Shown here in pieces: positions 57,591-64,000 of a DNA stretch of 64,000 nucleotides; the stretch's first letter is position 1; every line of letters starts with the position of its first letter. This stretch comes from Atopsyche davidsoni (lineage: Eukaryota; Arthropoda; Insecta; Trichoptera; Hydrobiosidae), in contig JAILWY010000012.1 of NCBI GenBank assembly GCA_022113835.1, positions 15,376,001 through 15,440,000 on the forward strand, written 5' to 3'. The position numbers and the translations under genes are program-made. Under the pieces are notes generated by a model. That model worked only from the letters and a program-made list of their open reading frames with translations. It was not told the DNA's origin and did no database searches.

Positions 57591-57730
57591 ATATGTAGAG
57601 GCTCAATATTTTTGACAGGTCAAACAGAGTTTTATCAAATATATTGACATGACATTGAATGACACTATCAAATAAAAACGAACATGTATAAAATCCCTCA
57701 AGTATTTTATTTAAAAATATATGTAGAGGC
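57591..57730. mobile_element. fold-back element, copy 3, with 12-bp duplication
   Basis: ATATGTAGAGGC at 57591-57602 and 57719-57730 brackets a 116-bp element. It starts TCAATATTTTTGACAG and ends CTCAAGTATTTTATT…AAAAAT, matching the ends of copies 1 and 2, but the inner hairpin is largely lost. Confidence 0.75.
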
Positions 57731-57779
57731 GTCAAGATACAAATGTGAGTTTAAACATCGTTGGGGAAAACAACTTCAA

Positions 57780-58140
57780 ATTATTCGGGGAAAACATCCC
57801 TTGGCGGCTTTCCCAATACTACAAGCACAGCCTCGCAGCGGGCGCGTGCGGGGTGCGGGGGGGGGGGGGGCGCCTGCTGACGTCACCGGCGCGGGGCGGC
57901 TCGTGACGCGGCTCTGACGTCACGGGCGCGCCCAGCTGGTCGTGACGTCAGAGCCGGCGGGCGGGGGCGGGGGCGGGGAGGGGCGGGGCGGGGGCGGCTC
58001 GCGCCTGTATTGGTGCGGTTGGACTCTCGCACGGAGATTGTGAATGCAGCGCGGGTGTGCGAGTGTGCGAGCCGCGTGTGCGCGAGTGTGCGTGTGTGCG
58101 CGCGCCTGTGTGCCCGGCAGGATGTGGGAGTACAGATTAG
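57780..58140. promoter_or_regulatory. CpG-rich promoter-like block with three CREs and GC boxes
   Basis: Very GC-rich, with TGACGTCA at 57878-57885, 57915-57922 and 57943-57950, several GGGCGGG/GGGGCGG Sp1/KLF-type boxes at 57958-58000, and an inverted CCAAT (ATTGG) at about 58010. A purine/pyrimidine-mixed CG-rich leader follows to about 58140, then AT-rich DNA. This fits a TATA-less promoter with a noncoding first exon reading rightwards, but no clear splice donor or transcript start can be read. Frames of 62-77 codons are of repeat composition. Confidence 0.5.
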
Positions 58141-59730
58141 TGGTATAGCTAGGCCGTTGAGAATTATGAATACATTTTGGTTTTTTTTTTTTTTTTAACA
58201 GTCGGCGTGTTGTTATAGATGTTTTATAAAATTCAAAATAATCCCCGTTCTGGAAAGATAAGATATTAAACCTTTGTTATTTTTTATAAAATTTTATCAA
58301 CCTTTATATAATATAAAAAAAATATATAATATATATTTTTGGTTCTGCTCATTCGTCCAATTTTTTTTCTCAAGCTTTATAGATTTATTTATATGCGACA
58401 TTTAAAGGTAACCCATATTTAGAATAGGTACAACGGCAAAGTAGATAGATAAAACCACCTACAGCTTTTCTATTAGAGAAAAATATATTGTTGCCAGAAA
58501 TTTTCGTCAATTGGATTTCGTGGGCGTTAATGCCTGCGAGGGATGTAACAGTAACGACAGGGATGAAACATAGCAAATAAACACTTATTTGTAAGCTGCA
58601 AGCAGATACAGCGTGGGAGGATATTAATTAAAACAAACTGATTTATCTATTGTTTTTAGTAGCGACATTTTTTTAATAACGATTTAAATTAATTTATTTT
58701 TAATTTTTATTTTATCAATACATATTTTTTTCTAAAACTATACTAATATTATACCTACTTAAATAGCATCAATAAATTTATAACTTCAATTCAATTAAAT
58801 TATATTACGGATTTATTTGATATCACCGATAATTTTTTTTTGGATACTATAATTAGAATGCAACCAAAGAATCAAGATGGTACTTCCTGTGAAAATAAAG
58901 TAACTTCCATTTTTGCGGTTTTGTTAGTACTCCATAAGGAATTCCCATATTGTCTTCAAATATAAAAAAAATCACTTCCTCTCACGCTTAGGTCACATAA
59001 AATTAAGTCACGGCTATTAATAATATTAAATATGAATCAAAACCATGACGGGAATAAAGGAGATTTGACCACGAATATCCTGACCATTTTGTGTATCTAA
59101 TGCTTGATTACAAATGTTTATGTTAATTTCTTAGTAATACCAACATTTAATAATAAAATAAGTAATTTGTGGACCTCCTAAGAAGAAAATGGCTTAAGTT
59201 TAAAAGGAATTTATTTTTTTGTTGGACTGGGAGGTCTAGAAAGTGTTTTTGTTTTTATTCTACTGTCAATATTTCTTCAGTATTATTCGCACACAACTGC
59301 GGCTGATCCACGACTTTTTTAACGTCCGCCCGATTATGCATTCGCATTTTCAATAAATAATGGAAACATTGGATAAGCCTGCCAATCAAAAAATAATGAA
59401 ATCATATATTGCAATGGCATCATTTGTGTATATCTTTCTGAATGTATTTATTATATAAGTGGAAAAATTGTTGCTTTGCTTCCATTTTCCAATCTTCTTA
59501 ACACCTTCATTTTCAATTCCAAAGCTATGCTTTTACGCTCTTTTTTTCTTTATAGTCGGCATTTTTAATATCTTCATACACATTCTTAAATAAGAAATTC
59601 GCGTAATGCGAGGCATTTTAATGCGAAATTTGAATTGTATGCCTGTACTTTGTTGTCGATATAGATATTGAAGTTGTCAATCAACTCTCTGCTGACAACC
59701 ATTGTTTTCGCAAAGCAACTACAAAAAATA
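58141..59730. other. AT-rich noncoding
   Basis: No recognisable feature; short frames lack domains. Confidence 0.55.
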
Positions 59731-60102
59731 TTAACACACTAGAGGCGGGGCGGGTACTAGTACCCGGTTCGCGGACTTCTGTCTGAAGGCGGGGCGCATA
59801 TTAATACGTTTTTGAATGTTTTTACTCTAAAAGCGGCAGAAGGTCATTTTATTATTTAGGTTTACAGCTCGAAATGTTTGCTTAGGACTCGTCAACGTCA
59901 CTTCTACCAATACTGTCCAGTGATTCTGAACAAAGTGACAATGAAGAAGTGGAGTGGTCACAGAATAATTATTGAACAATTTTTAGGACAAAGTGGTGTT
60001 GCTGTGATGCCAAGTAATCCGCAAAGTGTGTATGAAGTGGTTCAACTTTTTATAGGAAACGATTTATGTGACTACATGCAAATCAAAGAGTGTATAGACT
60101 AG
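59731..60102 (+). mobile_element. piggyBac-like 5' end fragment
   Basis: Begins with TTAA followed by CACACTAGAGGCGGGGCGGG and a GGGTACTAGTACCC palindrome, resembling the left end of a piggyBac-family element. The coding fragment that follows confirms the family. The right end is missing. Confidence 0.55.
59886..60102 (+). pseudogene. piggyBac transposase N-terminal fragment
   Basis: One frame gives an acidic stretch with SSDSEQSDNEEVEW, typical of the piggyBac N-terminus, then a stop. A second frame gives FLGQSGVAVMPSNPQSVYEV and VQLFIGNDLCDYM, matching the FxGxxGV…P…LFxxDDL region that opens the piggyBac core domain. The frame change and stop show inactivation. The catalytic Asp residues lie downstream in the family and are absent here. 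Confidence 0.65.
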
Positions 60103-60199
60103 ATTTCACACGCGCAATTTTACGTCAACATCAGTTTAGTCAATTTGGGTTCAATGTGAAAGTATTTTTGAACAAATTTATCTAAAAACAAGGGTTGTT
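60103..60199. other. noncoding spacer
   Basis: No recognisable feature after the piggyBac fragment. Confidence 0.5.
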
Positions 60200-60560
60200 G
60201 GTAAAATAAATAATGATCGCCTGTAAAATCACAGGTCATGCGGCCTTGAAATTCCGTCCAGTCTCGGCGCTCGCCGTATAGGGAAATCCCGCGATAAAGC
60301 TGTCCAGCCACTATTAACGCGGTCATAAAACCACCCGTGGGTGACGTCACGCCGCGTCACCCGCTGGCATAACCTCACCCCCACCCCCGGCGGCTAATAA
60401 TAATCTGTCTAAACGTGGAAATCTATTTATCGATTGTCAGTGCCTTCCCGCGCCCCTCCAGCCCCCCAGCCGGGTGACTAAATTTGATTAAGCATCACTC
60501 TTGCGGAGTTACGGAAATAGGCCCGAGCCTTCCAGACGAGGGACCCCTCGTGATTGTTTT
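60200..60560. promoter_or_regulatory. GC-richer island with CRE and homeodomain-type words
   Basis: Contains TGACGTCA at 60342-60349, TCATAAAACCACCC at about 60323 (posterior-Hox-type TTTATGA plus Runx-type core) and TTATCGATTG at about 60427. Composition contrasts with its flanks. A 76-codon minus frame has no domain. Good enhancer candidate by composition and motif density only. Confidence 0.4.
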
Positions 60561-61514
60561 AACTTTGGACTCGGCGTTTAAAATTGTACGTTTTATTTAT
60601 AAACCCGTGCGGTAATATAAAGCTACAAAAGTCCTGGCAAAAATGTTACCTTATATTTTATTGCGTAATCTTCGTTTTAATTTTGCACGTTTTGTCGCCC
60701 GATTCTCGTCACATTTAAGCGTAACTCTCACCATTGCGATTGTGTAACTTTCGGTAATTGAGGCTTGACAATGAATCTTTCTTTAAATAAATTTTGGTCA
60801 TTTAAGTATTCTATTATTTAATTTGCTTATTCTTTAAGGGCTTAAATTCGTTACAAACATTAATAGCAAGACCGTACTGTAATAATTTTATATTATATTT
60901 GTATTTGGTATTGTGATGTGAATTGTAAATATATTTTTAATATTTACTGTAAAATATTTTTTAGGCATTTCAACAAAGTTTTAAGACAATATTTCAAAAC
61001 ATTATACGTATGGGTAATACGATCCTGAAATTTATGATTTTTGAATGAAATTTCAGGTATAAGTTGGTTCTCCCAACGGAGATTTAACCTTCAGAAAAAG
61101 GGAAAGCGTACACATCCTCAACTCTATTTCCCACCTTTTTTTAAGAACCACCTGTTTCCAGATATTTTTCAAAACATGATTTGTGATGTGATGATTATTT
61201 CATTTTTGTTTTATAAATAAAATTCAGGTTTATTTTTCTTTCTTTTAGTAAAATCATACATATTAATATGTTTAATCGAATTTTAAAACAGTGTAAAACT
61301 CGTGGCAGTATTTTGTTATTTTCATACATCTTAAAGAATGTCAACAAAAAAAGAATAGTAAAAATACAGTGGCATAGTTCAATTGTCGTGGCTCTAATAT
61401 ATTCAGCAGAGATTATCGATATGACAAAATAAGAATTAAAATCGATAAAATTGCGTTTTATTGTTCGGCATCACAATAAAAGAAAATATTTTAAGCACTC
61501 GATGTGTGTATAAA
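60561..61514. other. AT-rich noncoding
   Basis: No recognisable feature. Confidence 0.6.
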
Positions 61515-62502
61515 TTAACCCTTTGCACTCGAGAGGTGCGGATTCCGCACCAATTTGCTTGGTGCGGAAATTCGATGTGCGGTGATAACTATTTATGGTT
61601 TTTTATCTGGTGATTTCTTGTTTATGTTTATGTGATCTTGTTCTTTAAAGTTCGTTACTAAGCACTGCCTATATAATTTTACAAAGATCATGTTATCCCC
61701 CTTTCAAACTACGGTAGAATTTCTTATCCAAGATTAGTGCGGCACCATAAAGCGAACTGCATTTTTGACAGCCATGGCAAAATGACTAGATGTGTACCTA
61801 CCTAATCAACCCATATATTTTTTGCTTGTACTTCTTATCGTAATCATTCATTTGAGGGTCCTTATTTGCTTAAACTTATATTGCACTGAAGAATAGACTT
61901 TTTTCTCCCTCACAATATCAATAACCTTTCCATTCACTTATCGTACCATTATTTTGTTTGCTTTATAATATATAATAATATTATGATAATGTGTTTCTCA
62001 CTAAACAGCTGAGAGGAGAGCAGCCGCTTAATCACTTGCGGGATATGAAAACCTTAGTTCGGCAATTGACTGGAGATTTTCGTCAGACACGTGCTAGAGC
62101 TTCACTTCAACCTGCGATTCCGAAAATCCGCCTAAGTGGAAGGCTGCATAACATTCTAACAGGAGTTAGGAAGGATTACAAAGTCTGTTCTCAAAAAAAT
62201 AAACCCGGCAAAAGACATCAAACGACATACTTTTGTGATACTTGTCCCGAAAAGCCGGGCATGCATCTCGGCAATTGTTACATGAAATATCATAAAAAGC
62301 AAAATAACAAAGACTTATGTTTACGAAATTATCTTCGTAAAGATGTAAATATACATTAAATATTAAAATAAAAAAGTTTTATGTGTTAATATGTGTGTGT
62401 GAACATTTTAAGTTAGAGGTAAAAAATTCACCGAAAGTGATACGAAACGCTTCGAGTTGCTGATTAGTCCGCGCGGAAACGGTCTCGAGCGCAAAGGGTT
62501 AA
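61515..62502 (+). mobile_element. piggyBac-family deletion derivative with intact ends
   Basis: TTAA occurs at 61515-61518 and 62499-62502, followed inward by CCCTTTGCACTCGAGA on the left and, as complement, CCCTTTGCGCTCGAGA on the right. These are the TTAA targets and terminal inverted repeats expected of piggyBac. Near the left end is a GGTGCGGA/TCCGCACC palindrome (61535-61551). The 980-bp body keeps only the C-terminal end of the transposase. It is non-autonomous but its ends may still be mobilised if a related transposase exists. Confidence 0.85.
61991..62359 (+). pseudogene. piggyBac transposase C-terminal fragment with cysteine-rich domain
   Basis: About 120 residues remain open. They include LRGEQPLNHLRD, TRARASLQPAIPKIRLSGR, GVRKDYKVCSQKNKPGKRH and FCDTCPEKPGMHLGNCYMKYH. 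The last two form the C-terminal cysteine-rich DNA-binding domain of piggyBac transposases, with the Cys/His pattern complete. There is no ATG at the start (the frame is open from a GTG) and TTTCTCACTAAACAG just before could be a chance acceptor. The catalytic core is absent. It stops at TAA just before the right end, as in the parent gene. Confidence 0.8.
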
Positions 62503-62720
62503 CAACGCCGGCTCCGGTGCGTACTCGTGACGCATTTTTTTATTTTATTGCATCCACTAACGCAGCTCTCACGCACGCTTCTACTGTAAATCTTCACTTT
62601 TAACGATAGTTTTACGGGAACCAGAAGAGATAAATTCGCCCCACCGAGGACTCGAGCCAAGAATCTCGCGTCTATTGTGTTTGTTCGCAGTGCAATAAAA
62701 TAAATACTACTCAAATATTT
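62503..62720 (-). repeat. possible decayed tRNA-derived SINE
   Basis: On the minus strand, GATTCTTGGCTCGAGTCCTCGG at 62645-62665 resembles a tRNA T arm with a B-box-like GGCTCGAGTCC, preceded by GACGCGAGA. No clear A-box or full cloverleaf can be drawn. Confidence 0.3.
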
Positions 62721-63180
62721 TCATCCTCTCAATAAGATTTTTGCAATTTAGTTTTTTTTTTTTTTGCATAAATGTTTTTTATTTTTCATATTCCTTGGTG
62801 TATTTTATATAATTTATTGATTTTCACACAACTGCATTATTAAGAAAAAAATTTGTAATAAGTAATGGTAGCTTAAACGTATTTTTTTAAATTGCTGTGG
62901 GATATTTTAGTAGTTATTTAGTAGTAGGTGTTTTCATTTATATTGTAAAATAAAACATGATTTTTTTTTATACAAATTCAAATATTATATTTGTAAAAAA
63001 ACTTATTACTACGCATTCAAATCGTAAATCAGAATAAACGTTTTTTTTTTTTTTGTGTGATATTTTTATTTATTGCCAAAACTCGTTGTTTGTTAAACTT
63101 ATTTATTTATTGCGTAAAATAATACATTACATCACGTCATCGCGGTATATAAAAATAACCCTTAGAAAAATTACTACAAA
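62721..63180. other. AT-rich noncoding
   Basis: Holds T runs at about 62751 and 63041. No gene recognised. Confidence 0.6.
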
Positions 63181-63490
63181 AGAATACTACGGCATCCACT
63201 TCCCGTTGGTCGGGCGCCATTTCGGCCGGTCCGCTTATAGAACGAGCCCCTCCGGTCACGTGACGGACGTCGATACTGTGACGTCACGGATGCGTGTTGG
63301 CAAGGTCGCAGGCTTCCGTTGGGGCTAAAATAGAATCTGCCTCACGGGCCTCCTCTGGCTGGACTCTGAACGCGCCTCGGTGTGGGGCCTGAAAGTCTCC
63401 CTCCACCCCTGAAGGGGTTGCATACACATTATTTTCCCTACACAGACTCAAAAGCTTCATCACCCAAACCACATCTTGTAAGCCCCACAA
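63181..63490. promoter_or_regulatory. GC-richer island with CRE and E-box
   Basis: GCGCCATTTCGG at about 63210 (Pho-like GCCAT), TCACGTGA at about 63256 and TGACGTCA at 63279-63286 lie within 80 bp. A 113-codon minus frame runs from here through the tRNA-like element and is not a real gene: its end is the translated tRNA-like module. Confidence 0.4.
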
Positions 63491-63519
63491 CCTGATATGA
63501 TGGGCACATTGGTTCATAT

Positions 63520-63772
63520 GTAGAGTAAGATTGTTAAAAATTTTCGATAAACGGAAGTGATTCGTTAGTACAAGGGTCAGTACACCGGCCATGTAAGCCA
63601 GGAGATGTGGGTTCAAATCCCACACAAATCATGATGATATTTTTTTGAGTTTCTTTTAATCATCTTCTATGTATGAACTAATGTGCCTAATCATATTAGT
63701 AATAACATAATAAACCCGTAATGGGTAATAAATTCGCATCTGATTGACGTCCAATCCAAAAAATAGACATAC
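63520..63772 (+). mobile_element. tRNA-containing short element with alternative tail
   Basis: It starts near AGATTGTTAAAAATTTTCG, carries the tRNA-like module and then GAGTTTCTTTTAATCATC followed by a tail (to 63772) that is not in the 11-kb or 56-kb copies but matches 32662-32788 inverted. It shows that the family has at least two tail types. Confidence 0.65.
63559..63631 (+). tRNA. tRNA-Thr(UGU)-like module
   Basis: Folds as the array copies: acceptor GATTCGT/ACAAATC, D stem GTAC/GTAC, loop CATGTAA, T stem GTGGG/CCCAC fully paired. The D stem has changed on both sides relative to the array (GCAT/ATGC to GTAC/GTAC), keeping all four pairs. A at position 33. Confidence 0.55.
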
Positions 63773-64000
63773 ATAAAAGATAATCTCGAAATTTTTTTTG
63801 TTCACTCCCTGTGGTGGCAAGCTTTATAGTTAGGCTAGATTTCGGAATTAAATATATTGAATTTATACACTTGCAAAAATTTTTATGGAACTTAAAAATG
63901 TTAGTAAAAGTACAGTAAAGCTCTATCAAAGAAAACGTCGTTTCCTGTATTGGCAGACTTTTAAATGTTACGGCACTTGATCTATGTTTCAATAGGCTTT
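63773..64000. other. AT-rich noncoding
   Basis: No recognisable feature. Confidence 0.6.

Noticed and set aside
63284..63625. 113-codon minus-strand frame
   Set aside because: It begins in the tRNA-like module and continues through a GC-rich island; no domain.

Overview
This looks like a gene-poor, AT-rich stretch (roughly 30% GC by eye) of an animal nuclear genome. The mix of decayed and fresh elements (a Penelope-like retroelement with GIY-YIG endonuclease, a mariner remnant, piggyBac derivatives, hAT-like elements, a tRNA-derived element family and a non-LTR reverse transcriptase tail) suggests an arthropod, most likely an insect and possibly a moth or butterfly. The host identification is an inference. 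No multi-exon host gene can be read here. The only host-like coding signals are a candidate short terminal exon at about 55.5 kb and an unrecognised 60-codon open segment on the minus strand at about 16.1 kb.

Layout. From 0 to 17.5 kb there is AT-rich sequence with several short GC-richer islands (about 0.9, 2.5, 4.3, 7.4, 10.2, 12.8 and 14.3 kb), a hairpin flanked by a 16-bp direct repeat (10.55 kb) and a tRNA-containing element with 12-bp target duplications (11.0 kb). From 17.5 to 33.2 kb there is an internally inverted mariner remnant, a (TA)n tract, a perfect 45-bp-arm hairpin, two hAT-like elements, a small inverted-repeat element and the tail of a non-LTR polymerase. At 35.5-39.8 kb lies a recent Penelope-like insertion: one uninterrupted 810-codon polymerase on the minus strand, a tail-to-tail inverted partial copy, three terminal-repeat segments that each carry a hammerhead ribozyme motif, and a 12-bp direct repeat around the whole. 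At 41.5-44.2 kb is a striking array of exact 394-bp units, about 4.3 copies in one orientation and 2.5 in the other, each with a foldable tRNA-Thr(UGU)-like module, all flanked by a 14-bp direct repeat. From 44 to 54 kb it is mostly plain AT-rich DNA. From 54 to 64 kb it is richer: three fold-back elements with 11-13-bp duplications, a candidate terminal exon, a CpG-rich promoter-like block with three TGACGTCA sites, two piggyBac fragments (one bounded by inverted repeats and TTAA) and two more tRNA-like elements.

How parts relate. The Penelope insertion is the only element that looks capable of making its own protein. Several non-coding elements are fold-backs or inverted composites flanked by 11-16-bp direct repeats, which is longer than the duplications of mariner, hAT or piggyBac and close to the 12 bp seen here for the Penelope element. 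Whether Penelope machinery moves them in trans is a hypothesis, and is listed as such. All frequency and similarity statements are by eye; no database search or folding program was run.
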